DNA from: Clostridiales bacterium
Lineage (GTDB): Bacteria > Bacillota > Clostridia > Oscillospirales > Butyricicoccaceae
Direction of reading: 5' to 3'
Length of the DNA: 27,247 bases
Assembly: GCA_019421385.1 (NCBI GenBank)
Contig: JAHZFK010000018.1
Location: 1 to 27,247 of the forward strand
The position numbers were made by a program, and so were the translations under genes. How positions within the stretch are numbered: the stretch's first letter is position 1; the number at the start of each line of letters is the position of its first letter. The notes beneath the pieces are model-generated. The model searched no databases. It was not told where the DNA came from and saw nothing but the letters and a program-made list of their open reading frames with translations. This document shows positions 16,694 to 23,554 of the stretch, one piece after another.

Positions 16694-16766
16694 ATAGCAG
16701 TGAAACTGCAACCACTCTTTCCTTTATCTTCCTTTGTTGCCGCATTCCATACATCATGTCTGACAA

Positions 16767-16803
16767 AGCCGCAAACCGCAGCATATTGTTGCGGTTTGCG
16801 GCT
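16767..16803 (-). terminator. Terminator after the LacI-type regulator gene
   Basis: A perfect 14-bp stem (16767-16780 with 16790-16803, core GCCGCAAACCGCA) with a 9-base loop is extended by GACA/TGTC outside. On the minus strand only a short T run (TTTGTC) follows, so the tail is weak, but its position 45 bases after the stop codon fits. Confidence 0.7.
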
Positions 16804-16848
16804 CTGTCGCTTTCTATTGGTTCTTCGGTGCATAGGTGCATATTTGCG

Positions 16849-17892
16849 CTACTCAATATTTTGCGAGCAAATAATCGAAATGCTGGTTGCGATCTGATCC
16901 TCCTGCGGCCGAACACCCTTGTGCAACAGCTCACGCAGCAACATCAGCGGCAGATATCCCTGCCGATGCATATCTTGCGTGATGGTAAAATCCAAACTGC
17001 CCTCTTGGAGCAAACTCTTCGTACGTGCAGACAGATCATGCGCAACCACACGAATTTGATCGGTCATGCCCGCCTGCCGCAGCGCATCCGTGCAGCCCGT
17101 CACACTGCGATTGACCATGTAGATCGCGGCAAGATCCGGTGTGCTCTGCAGCGCTTGGCGCACCTTATCGCATGTCAGACGGTAATTATTATAAGTTTCT
17201 GTGATCTCAATCTGCGCTGCTGAAAAGCCCAGTTCATGCATGCGTGCACAAAATCCGTCCAGCCTAGTGCGATGCCCATGATACTCCAAATTGCCGACCA
17301 TCGCCAGAATATGCGCATTCTGCGGCACGCATTTGCTGAGCAGCTCAGCCGCAATTCGACCACTTTTGGTATAATCCTGCCCGACGAAGCACAACCGTCG
17401 GCTGTTCGGCAAATCGGAATTCAATGTAATGCACGGGATGCCGCGATCCGCCAATTCGCCCACTTTGGTTTCGATCAAAATGTCATTGAGCGCGCACAGT
17501 GCAATCCCTTGCGCTCCCCATTCCACAAGCGCATCCAAATGCTCGATGCATTCCACCGGAAGATCGGTCTCACACACGCAGACACGGATCTCCACATGAT
17601 AAGCCGCTAACTTCCGCCGCGCCTCCTCAATACCGCTGGATACTTCTGCTTTAAACGGTCCGGTCCAGTTGGGCAGCAAAACGCCCAGACGGAGCGGAGG
17701 ATAATTTTTTTCTTCCTCTGCAGGCTGTGCCTGACGCGGCGGCACATATCCAGTTTCTTCGATTGCCCGCAAAATGCGCTCCCGCACTTCCGCGCTGACA
17801 TAGGAACGGTTGTTCAAAACGCGGTCTACAGTACCGCGGGAAACCCCCGCTCGCTCCGCTACGGTTTGTATGGTTGGACGATTCCTTTTCAT
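16849..17892 (-). CDS. LacI-family transcriptional regulator
   Basis: DNA-binding regulator of 347 residues. The N-terminal helix-turn-helix (about residues 7-27, TVAERAGVSRGTVDRVLNN) and hinge are followed from about residue 65 by a periplasmic-binding-protein-like ligand domain, so a sugar or polyol is the expected effector. AGGTGA precedes the ATG. The gene diverges from the sugar-binding lipoprotein, oxidoreductase and isomerase genes, which are its likely targets. An inverted repeat in its own promoter spacer suggests that it represses itself. The effector cannot be told; an inositol-like compound is a guess from the neighbours. Confidence 0.92.
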   Translation of the reverse strand: MKRNRPTIQTVAERAGVSRGTVDRVLNNRSYVSAEVRERILRAIEETGYVPPRQAQPAEEEKNYPPLRLGVLLPNWTGPFKAEVSSGIEEARRKLAAYHVEIRVCVCETDLPVECIEHLDALVEWGAQGIALCALNDILIETKVGELADRGIPCITLNSDLPNSRRLCFVGQDYTKSGRIAAELLSKCVPQNAHILAMVGNLEYHGHRTRLDGFCARMHELGFSAAQIEITETYNNYRLTCDKVRQALQSTPDLAAIYMVNRSVTGCTDALRQAGMTDQIRVVAHDLSARTKSLLQEGSLDFTITQDMHRQGYLPLMLLRELLHKGVRPQEDQIATSISIICSQNIE

Positions 17893-17928
17893 GCCGTCTC
17901 ACCTGTTGCCAAAAATTTCAGTGGATTT

Positions 17929-17958
17929 ATTATAGCACACACGCTGTGCATACGGCAA
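17929..17958 (-). promoter_or_regulatory. Promoter of the LacI-type gene with operator in its spacer
   Basis: On the minus strand TTGCCG (17958-17953), an 18-base spacer and TATAAT (17934-17929). An inverted repeat GCACA-N5-TGTGC (17935-17949) fills most of the spacer, a position where a bound repressor would block RNA polymerase. Confidence 0.6.
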
Positions 17959-17992
17959 AGAAAATTGTTTTTTCACACATATCCCAGATCAT

Positions 17993-18010
17993 TATGTGCA
18001 AAAGCACATA
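17993..18010. promoter_or_regulatory. Candidate LacI-type operator, TATGTGC-N4-GCACATA
   Basis: A perfect inverted repeat with 7-base arms around AAAA lies in the AT-rich 472-bp gap between the divergent regulator and lipoprotein genes. Its right half AGCACATA recurs twice at the lipoprotein promoter. Apart from these sites and the two promoters I see nothing coding in 17893-18364. Confidence 0.5.
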
Positions 18011-18276
18011 TTTTATTATTGCACTATTTCAACCTATTCCATCTGTTTTTTCATATCACAAATCTATTTTTACAACTTATTCTATGTAAAATCACTTTCG
18101 CACGCTACCAACCTGTTGTTTAGAATCCACAATAGCACTTCCCCAAATATCTCCACACCTCGTTTTGTGCACTTTATCAGCCAATTTTCTCTTCATCATT
18201 CGATATTTTTCATTCTATCCTAAAAAATATGTTCCGGATTTTGTTTTTCTCAAAAATGCCTTGCCCAAAGTATTCA

Positions 18277-18305
18277 TTGACTTTCTCCCTTCTCACTTCT
18301 ACAAT
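18277..18305 (+). promoter_or_regulatory. Sigma-A promoter of the sugar-binding lipoprotein gene
   Basis: TTGACT (18277-18282) and TACAAT (18300-18305) are separated by 17 bases, about 60 bases before the start codon. Confidence 0.75.
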
Positions 18306-18306
18306 A

Positions 18307-18325
18307 AGCACATAAACAGCACATA
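18307..18325 (+). promoter_or_regulatory. AGCACATA direct repeats over the transcription start
   Basis: AGCACATA occurs at 18307-18314 and 18318-18325, an 11-bp period, directly downstream of the -10 box. A related AGCACACA follows at 18325-18332. The placement and shared half-site suggest binding by the divergent LacI-type regulator, although such proteins normally bind inverted rather than direct repeats. Confidence 0.4.
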
Positions 18326-18364
18326 GCACACAAACGCACACACAACAAAGAAAGGATGAAAGAC

Positions 18365-19372
18365 ATGACGAAGAAAAACTGGTTTGCAGCCTTGCTGGCA
18401 GGTTCGCTCGCTTTGACCATGACCGCTTGCGGCGGCGACACAAACACCGGCTCGACCGAAAGCGGCGATTCCTCCGCAGAAACGCCCTATGAGATCAGCA
18501 TGATCCTCAAAACCAATGCATCTGAGTTCTGGCAGATCATTCAGGCCGGTGCGGAAGCCTACGAGGAAGAACATCCCGATCTGGTCAAGCTGTCCATCAA
18601 GGGCCCTCCGGGAGAGACTTACTACGAGGAACAGCTCAACTCCCTGACCACTGATCTGGCCAACGAATCCTTTGACGGCTATCTGATTGCACCACTGCAA
18701 TCTGAGGCTGTTGCCACTGCAATCGCCAATACCGACAAGCCGGTTGTTGCCTTTGACACCAACATTGATTCGGACAAATGCTTGTCCTTCGTCGGCACCG
18801 GCAATAAGGAAGCCGCAAAGCAAGGCGCGAAAGCCGCCGTTGAGGCCGCAAAAGCCGCCGGCTGGGAAGAGATCAAATGCATTGAGATCGCTGGTGTGCA
18901 AGGCGACGCCACCAATACCGCACGCATGGAAGGCTACCGCGAAGGCATCACCGAAGCCGGCGGCGAATTTCTGGATGACGAAGTGCAGTATGCCAATGCT
19001 ACCGCAGATCAGGCAGTCACCTGCATGGAAGCGATCATGAACAAGTTCCCGGACGGCGTTGCGATTATCTGCTCAAACAACGATGATATGGCACTGGCTG
19101 CTGCCCGCACCGCCGCGGAAAATCCGGCTTATGCCAACACCATTTTCCTCGGCTTTGACGGACAGAAATCCGCAGTAGAGGCGGTTCTCAACGGTGAGCT
19201 GACCATGACCGCTGCACAGAACAACTATGACATCGGTTACAAGGCTGTGGAAACCATGGTCAAGATCCTACAGGGTGAAGAATACGACGCTGTCGTGGAT
19301 ACCGGCACCGAAATCATCACCAAGGACAATGCGCAGGATCGCCTTGACCGTTTTACGGAATGGATGTCTTAA
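18365..19372 (+). CDS. Sugar ABC transporter substrate-binding lipoprotein
   Basis: Binding protein of 335 residues for a sugar or polyol, of the ribose/allose/inositol-binding type (Peripla_BP_4). A lipoprotein signal peptide (KKNWFAALLAG...LTMTAC) places the lipidated Cys at residue 22. The mature part shows family segments such as ISMILKTNASEFW, GTGNKEAAKQGA and ICSNNDDMALAA. I chose the ATG at 18365 because AAAGGA lies 8 bases before it; the ATG at 18356 overlaps that site. No ABC permease or ATPase gene accompanies it, so it either serves a transporter encoded elsewhere or has a sensing role. Confidence 0.9.
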   Translation: MTKKNWFAALLAGSLALTMTACGGDTNTGSTESGDSSAETPYEISMILKTNASEFWQIIQAGAEAYEEEHPDLVKLSIKGPPGETYYEEQLNSLTTDLANESFDGYLIAPLQSEAVATAIANTDKPVVAFDTNIDSDKCLSFVGTGNKEAAKQGAKAAVEAAKAAGWEEIKCIEIAGVQGDATNTARMEGYREGITEAGGEFLDDEVQYANATADQAVTCMEAIMNKFPDGVAIICSNNDDMALAAARTAAENPAYANTIFLGFDGQKSAVEAVLNGELTMTAAQNNYDIGYKAVETMVKILQGEEYDAVVDTGTEIITKDNAQDRLDRFTEWMS

Positions 19373-19415
19373 TCATTTAATCCCTATTGTAAACTTCTCA
19401 ATCCTTTTCCTTCAT

Positions 19416-19480
19416 AAAACGCTCCAACGTTTTTAACGAAACACTCCACTCTCTTTTTTACCAGAACGCTCCAACGTTCT
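19416..19480 (+). repeat. Two matching stem-loops with a CTCCAA loop
   Basis: AAAACG-CTCCAA-CGTTTT (19416-19433) and AGAACG-CTCCAA-CGTTCT (19463-19480) have the same 6-base loop and 6-bp stems. The one stem difference (A-T against G-C) keeps pairing. They lie 47 bp apart in the 165-bp gap between the binding protein and oxidoreductase genes, where RNA hairpins often stabilise or limit messages. Confidence 0.6.
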
Positions 19481-19537
19481 AACCTCTATCACATTCTTCA
19501 TGATAATCGTATTGTATTTCCCAAAGGAGGATTCTCC

Positions 19538-20545
19538 ATGAAAGTTGGTATTATCGGCGCGGGCCGCATCGGCAAGGTCCATGCCAAAAACATTTCTATG
19601 TTTGTGCCGGAGATGGAAATCAAGACCATCGCTGATCCCTTTATGAACGAGGAAACCGAAGCGTTTGCCAAGCAGTGCGGCATCCCGAACTGCACCAAGG
19701 ATGCAAACGACATCCTCAATGACCCGGAAATCGAAGCTGTACTGATCTGTTCCTCGACCGACACGCACTCCAAGTACATCATCGAGGCTGCACATGCTGG
19801 CAAACACATCTTCTGCGAAAAGCCGATTGATTACGATCTGGCGAAGGTACATGCAGCAATCAATGCCGCCAAGGAAGCGGGCGTCAAGCTGCAAATCGGC
19901 TTCTGTCGCCGCTTCGATCACAACCACCGTGCCGTATACGACATGGTGCGGGATGGCAAGGTCGGCAAAGTGAACACCATCAAGATCTCTTCGCGTGACC
20001 CCGAGCCACCTCCGGTGTCCTATGTGAAGGTTTCCGGCGGCATTTTCTACGACATGATGATCGATGACTTCGACATGGCTCGCTTACTACCGGGCAGCGA
20101 GGTCACCGAAGTCCATGCCATCGGCTCTGTGTTGGTCGATCCCGGTATCGGCGAAGCAGGCGACGTGGACACCGCATTGGTCACCCTCAAATTCGAAAAC
20201 GGCGCCATCGGCGTAATTGACAACAGCCGAAAGGCGGTTTACGGCTATGACCAGCGTGTTGAAGTGTTCGGCTCAGAGGGCTGTGCAGAAGACCAGAACG
20301 ACACCCCCAACACCGCCGTTCTTTCCACCGCAGACGGCGCGGTGCACGGCGTGGCCTACAAAGTTATGTGGGATCGCTACACCGGCGCATTTGTTGCCGA
20401 AATGCAGGCGTTCGCTGATGCAGTTCTCCATGACAAGAAAACACCGGTCACTGGCGAGGATGGCCTGTATCCGGTGCTGATGGCGGCTGCCGCGACCAAA
20501 TCGCTGCATGAAGGACGCCCGGTCAAGATTTCCGAGATTGAATGA
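19538..20545 (+). CDS. Inositol 2-dehydrogenase-like Gfo/Idh/MocA oxidoreductase
   Basis: NAD(P)-dependent oxidoreductase of 335 residues. A Rossmann fold opens with GIIGAGRIGKVHA, the conserved CEKPI carries Lys95, and the C-terminal substrate domain contains GGIFYDMMIDDFDMAR. This closely resembles inositol dehydrogenase (IolG), which oxidises myo-inositol to a keto-inositol. Asp172 of the usual catalytic triad is kept, but position 176, normally His, is Asp (codon GAT at 20063-20065). The substrate or chemistry may therefore differ. AAAGGAGG lies upstream of the ATG. It follows the binding protein and precedes a hydroxypyruvate-isomerase-like gene, consistent with a polyol pathway. Confidence 0.88.
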   Translation: MKVGIIGAGRIGKVHAKNISMFVPEMEIKTIADPFMNEETEAFAKQCGIPNCTKDANDILNDPEIEAVLICSSTDTHSKYIIEAAHAGKHIFCEKPIDYDLAKVHAAINAAKEAGVKLQIGFCRRFDHNHRAVYDMVRDGKVGKVNTIKISSRDPEPPPVSYVKVSGGIFYDMMIDDFDMARLLPGSEVTEVHAIGSVLVDPGIGEAGDVDTALVTLKFENGAIGVIDNSRKAVYGYDQRVEVFGSEGCAEDQNDTPNTAVLSTADGAVHGVAYKVMWDRYTGAFVAEMQAFADAVLHDKKTPVTGEDGLYPVLMAAAATKSLHEGRPVKISEIE

Positions 20546-20556
20546 TGCGGTGCAGA

Positions 20557-20588
20557 GTGATATCATGACAGGAAAGTGATGATACCAC
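20557..20588 (+). other. Hairpin between the oxidoreductase and isomerase genes
   Basis: GTGATATCAT (20557-20566) and ATGATACCAC (20579-20588) form an inverted repeat with one mismatch around a 12-base loop. No T-run follows, so it is more likely an mRNA processing or stability element than a terminator. Confidence 0.4.
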
Positions 20589-20624
20589 CCATTTCACAAA
20601 AACCAATAAAGGAGACCCAATAAA

Positions 20625-21413
20625 ATGGCACTGAGAAAATGCGCGTGCATCGACACGCTGTATACCGAGCTGGACTGGCTCGACCGCTTTGCAGCGGCAA
20701 AAAATGACGGTTTTGAAGCCGTAGAATTCTGGGACTGGCGCATCCGCGATCTGGATGCCACCCGCGCGGCAGCGGAAAAAGCTGGCATCGCCATTTCCGG
20801 CTTTAATGGAGACGCAGACTTTTCGCTGGTCGACCCCACCCACAAGGAAAAGTACATTGACTATTTGAAGCAGTCGATCGCGGCTGCAAAAAAGGTAGGC
20901 GCTTCCAGCGTGACCATTCATTCCAACGCGCTGGGCGAGGGCGGTATTGTAGTCAACCACTATGATGACTTGTCTGATACGGTCAAGCTGTGCTCGATGT
21001 ATGACATGCTGCTCGATTGTGCTAAGCTGGCAGAGGCCGAGGGAATCAACCTGAATCTGGAAGCCCTGAACATCACGACCGATCACGTCGGCAATTTCCT
21101 TGCCACGACACAGATGGGCGCAGAAATCGTCCGGCTGATCGGCTCGCCGCGGCTCAAGCTTCTGTATGACGTATACCACATGCAGATCAATGAGGGCTGC
21201 ATCTGCGACACGATCACCAAATACGGCGACACGTTCGGCCACATCCACATCGCAGACGCGCCGGGCCGCCATGAACCCGGCACGGGTGAGATTAACTACA
21301 AAAAGGTGATCTCCCATCTGGAAGCCTGCGGCTATACCGGCCGTGTGGGCTACGAACTATTCCCGCTGACCGACACCAAAACCGCAGTTAAGGCCATCAT
21401 GGAAAACTGCTAA
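20625..21413 (+). CDS. Hydroxypyruvate isomerase-like sugar isomerase/epimerase
   Basis: TIM-barrel protein of 262 residues in the xylose-isomerase-like/AP-endonuclease-2 superfamily. The C-terminal segments LYDVYHMQ and HIADAPGRHEPGTGEINY are typical of hydroxypyruvate isomerase and 2-oxo-tetronate isomerase. Expected metal ligands are Glu146, Asp182, His208 and Glu244; position 208 is often Gln in Hyi and His in sugar 3-epimerases. AAAGGAG precedes the ATG. A conversion of a keto sugar or keto-inositol made by the upstream oxidoreductase is plausible but not proven. Last gene of the unit, followed by a terminator. Confidence 0.85.
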   Translation: MALRKCACIDTLYTELDWLDRFAAAKNDGFEAVEFWDWRIRDLDATRAAAEKAGIAISGFNGDADFSLVDPTHKEKYIDYLKQSIAAAKKVGASSVTIHSNALGEGGIVVNHYDDLSDTVKLCSMYDMLLDCAKLAEAEGINLNLEALNITTDHVGNFLATTQMGAEIVRLIGSPRLKLLYDVYHMQINEGCICDTITKYGDTFGHIHIADAPGRHEPGTGEINYKKVISHLEACGYTGRVGYELFPLTDTKTAVKAIMENC

Positions 21414-21416
21414 CAC

Positions 21417-21447
21417 AGAAAGGCTCCACATCCAGTGGGGCCTTTCT
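21417..21447 (+). terminator. Terminator after the isomerase gene
   Basis: A 13-bp stem with one G-U pair, AGAAAGGCTCCAC with GTGGGGCCTTTCT, and a 5-base loop begins 4 bases after the stop. The T-tail is interrupted (TTTCTTGCTTT). It may also serve the converging XRE gene. Confidence 0.8.
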
Positions 21448-21487
21448 TGCTTTGTTCGTGCGGCAGTTGTCTCTGCCTGTCCCATGC

Positions 21488-21937
21488 CTACATCTGCCCT
21501 TTCCAGACACGAGCCAGAATATCCTTGAGCACCAGCAACGCATCGGTGTTGTTGTAGCCGTATTCGACCCGCAACCGGGTGAGCATCTCCCGCAAAACGG
21601 GCGCATAATCGTCAACACGCACCTTTTGGTGGTAGGTCGACAACACCGGATATTTCTTGCTCCACACTTTGTTCCAGTCGATTTTGGCCTGCGCTTCCTC
21701 ACTGACGCTGTCGATCATCTGCTGCGCCTGCTGCTCGTCAAAATCGTACTCGATCAGCTCGTCCAGCGTCATATGATAGAGAACGGCCAACCGTTTGGAT
21801 TGACGGATATCCGGCAAGGTATCATCGGTTTCCCATTTGGAGATGGTCTGACGGCTGACCCCCAGCTTTTCAGCCACATTTTCCTGCGACAGACCGCTCT
21901 TTTTTCGTGCATGGTATAAACTGCTGCCCAAACTCAT
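21488..21937 (-). CDS. XRE-family transcriptional regulator
   Basis: A 149-residue protein with an N-terminal Cro/C1-type helix-turn-helix (about residues 5-60; LSQENVAEKLGVSRQTISKWE). The C-terminal ~80 residues have no recognised domain and are partly helical and charged. I chose the ATG at 21937, preceded by GAAAGGAG; the longer frame to 22153 runs through the intergenic region. An extended -10 promoter lies upstream. It is a single-gene unit back to back with the arsR operon; whether it affects that operon cannot be told. Confidence 0.88.
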   Translation of the reverse strand: MSLGSSLYHARKKSGLSQENVAEKLGVSRQTISKWETDDTLPDIRQSKRLAVLYHMTLDELIEYDFDEQQAQQMIDSVSEEAQAKIDWNKVWSKKYPVLSTYHQKVRVDDYAPVLREMLTRLRVEYGYNNTDALLVLKDILARVWKGQM

Positions 21938-21968
21938 CTTTTTCTCTCCTTTCACTCTTCTGCTTGTC

Positions 21969-21977
21969 AGTATACCA
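21969..21977 (-). promoter_or_regulatory. Extended -10 promoter of the XRE gene
   Basis: On the minus strand TGGTATACT (21977-21969) fits the extended -10 form TGnTATAAT and lies 32 bases before the start codon. No convincing -35 is present. Confidence 0.5.
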
Positions 21978-22067
21978 GCCAGAACAGAAAAAAGCCACCA
22001 GCGAAAACCGGCATTTTTGCCCGTTTTGTTAACAAATGCTGCCGCTTCTTTTTTGGCTTGGCTCCCC

Positions 22068-22096
22068 TTGACAAACCACGTTCCTGCGTATATACT
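22068..22096 (+). promoter_or_regulatory. Sigma-A promoter of arsR
   Basis: A perfect TTGACA (22068-22073), 17 bases, then TATACT (22091-22096). The predicted start falls inside the ArsR-type operator at 22101-22120. Confidence 0.85.
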
Positions 22097-22100
22097 AAAC

Positions 22101-22120
22101 ACATCAAAATTATTTGATGT
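22101..22120. promoter_or_regulatory. ArsR-type operator 1, ACATCAAA-N4-TTTGATGT
   Basis: A perfect inverted repeat with 8-base arms overlaps the transcription start of arsR. It resembles known ATCAA...TTGAT sites of ArsR-family repressors. An identical pair of arms lies at 22489-22508. Confidence 0.85.
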
Positions 22121-22131
22121 GAGGTGCAGGC

Positions 22132-22437
22132 ATGGAAACCGACTATCAAGCACAAGCCAAAGTATTCAAAGCGCTGTGCGACCCCAAGCGTCTCGCCATT
22201 CTTGCACAACTGCGCAGCGGCGAAAAGTGCGCCTGTATGCTGCAAGAGCCGCTTGACCTTACGCAATCCGGTCTGTCCTACCACATGAAGATTCTGTGCG
22301 ACTCCGGTATCGTCATCGGTCGTCAGGAAGGTAAATGGACGCACTATCGACTCAGTACCGCCGGTCGGGATCATGCTGTTGCACTGCTGCAAACTCTGAC
22401 CACACCGGACGCTGAGCAGCAAACAAACGGTCGGTGA
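22132..22437 (+). CDS. arsR: ArsR-family metalloregulator
   Basis: A 101-residue winged-helix repressor with the core SGLSYHMKILCDSGIV (about residues 46-61). A Cys-X-Cys pair (Cys33 and Cys35 in KCACML) matches the As(III)/Sb(III) site of ArsR proteins, with a further Cys16 that could complete a three-Cys site. Binding of the metalloid would release the operator over its own promoter. GAGGTG lies upstream of the ATG. The gene heads a unit with an ArsP-like permease, a small thioredoxin and an arsenate reductase, which supports an arsenic role. Confidence 0.92.
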   Translation: METDYQAQAKVFKALCDPKRLAILAQLRSGEKCACMLQEPLDLTQSGLSYHMKILCDSGIVIGRQEGKWTHYRLSTAGRDHAVALLQTLTTPDAEQQTNGR

Positions 22438-22448
22438 TACCCCATCTC

Positions 22449-22477
22449 AACGCCATCCAGATACCGATGGCGTTTTC
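22449..22477 (+). terminator. Terminator between arsR and the permease gene
   Basis: A 9-bp stem AACGCCATC with GATGGCGTT around an 8-base loop is followed by a short T-rich tail (TTCTTC). It lies 12 bases after the arsR stop and would cut transcription before the permease gene unless partly read through. Confidence 0.65.
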
Positions 22478-22488
22478 TTCGGCAAAAC

Positions 22489-22508
22489 ACATCAAATATT
22501 TTTGATGT
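22489..22508. promoter_or_regulatory. ArsR-type operator 2, ACATCAAA-N4-TTTGATGT
   Basis: Both arms are identical to operator 1, with TATT instead of ATTA in the middle. It lies 31 bases before the permease start, which implies a second ArsR-controlled promoter; I could not assign clear -35 and -10 boxes to it. Confidence 0.8.
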
Positions 22509-22539
22509 ATTGCATATCATCTTCAAGCGAGGTGTTTCT

Positions 22540-23541
22540 ATGAGCATATGGCAATTTATACAGGATCAGATGCTGGGTATGCAATGGCTCAACGGATTGG
22601 TGGGCGCGGGTCTGTCCGCACTCGGTCTGGATGTGACGAGTCGGCTGGGCGGCAGCATACAGTTTTTTCTCTACGATGTTATCAAAATCACTATCCTGCT
22701 GTGCATACTGATTTTCGTCATCTCCTATATCCAGAGCTACTTCCCACCCGAGCGCAGCCGCCGCATTTTAGGCCGATTTCACGGCATCTGGGCCAATCTC
22801 ATCGCCGCTCTGCTGGGCACAGTCACCCCTTTCTGCTCCTGCTCTTCTATCCCGCTGTTCATCGGCTTCACCAGTGCAGGACTCCCCTTAGGCGTAACGT
22901 TCTCTTTTTTGATTTCATCCCCTATGGTGGATTTGGGCAGCCTCGTGCTGCTGATGAGCATTTTCGGCGCAAAGGTAGCGGTCGTTTATGTCATTTTTGG
23001 GCTGCTCATCGCCGTGATCGGCGGCACGTTGATCGAAAAGCTGCATATGGAACGATACGTTGAGGATTTCATCCTGTCCGCTGGCAGCACGGACATTGAA
23101 TCACCCAACCTGACCCAGCGCGACCGCTTGTGTTACGCCAAGGAACAAATGCTGGGCACTTTTCGCAAGGTGTTCCCGTATATTCTCGTCGGCGTTGGAA
23201 TCGGCGCGATCATTCATAACTGGATCCCGGAAAGCTGGATCACCACTGTGCTGGGCACAAACAACCCCTTTGGCGTCCTGCTGGCTACGATTGTAGGTGT
23301 CCCCATGTACGCGGATATCTTCGGCACCATCCCAGTGGCGGAGGCACTGCTCGGCAAAGGCGCACAGCTCGGTACTGTGCTGGCTTTCATGATGGCGGTC
23401 ACCACGCTTTCGCTGCCCTCTCTGGTCATGCTTCGAAAAGCGGTAAAGCCCCGGCTGCTGGCGTTGTTCATCGGTATATGTACGCTGGGCATTATTCTAG
23501 TCGGCTATCTGTTCAACGGATTGCAATTTTTATTACTATAA
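22540..23541 (+). CDS. ArsP-like permease (DUF318 family)
   Basis: Integral membrane protein of 333 residues with about eight hydrophobic segments, of the ArsP/DUF318 permease family. The family motif GTVTPFCSCSS includes Cys99 and Cys101. ArsP exports trivalent organoarsenicals such as methylarsenite; related permeases serve other metals, so the substrate is not settled. I chose the ATG at 22540, with GAGGTG 6 bases upstream; the ATG at 22510 has no such site. It is followed closely by a small thioredoxin and by arsC. No ACR3 or ArsB arsenite pump is present, so this permease may be the efflux component. Confidence 0.87.
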   Translation: MSIWQFIQDQMLGMQWLNGLVGAGLSALGLDVTSRLGGSIQFFLYDVIKITILLCILIFVISYIQSYFPPERSRRILGRFHGIWANLIAALLGTVTPFCSCSSIPLFIGFTSAGLPLGVTFSFLISSPMVDLGSLVLLMSIFGAKVAVVYVIFGLLIAVIGGTLIEKLHMERYVEDFILSAGSTDIESPNLTQRDRLCYAKEQMLGTFRKVFPYILVGVGIGAIIHNWIPESWITTVLGTNNPFGVLLATIVGVPMYADIFGTIPVAEALLGKGAQLGTVLAFMMAVTTLSLPSLVMLRKAVKPRLLALFIGICTLGIILVGYLFNGLQFLLL

Positions 23542-23554
23542 TGGAGGATTTGAT

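Noticed and set aside
17941..18350. Possible small protein genes in the AT-rich gap (for example 17996-18223)
   Set aside because: No ribosome binding sites; products are rich in Phe, Ile and Ser as expected from AT-rich non-coding DNA.
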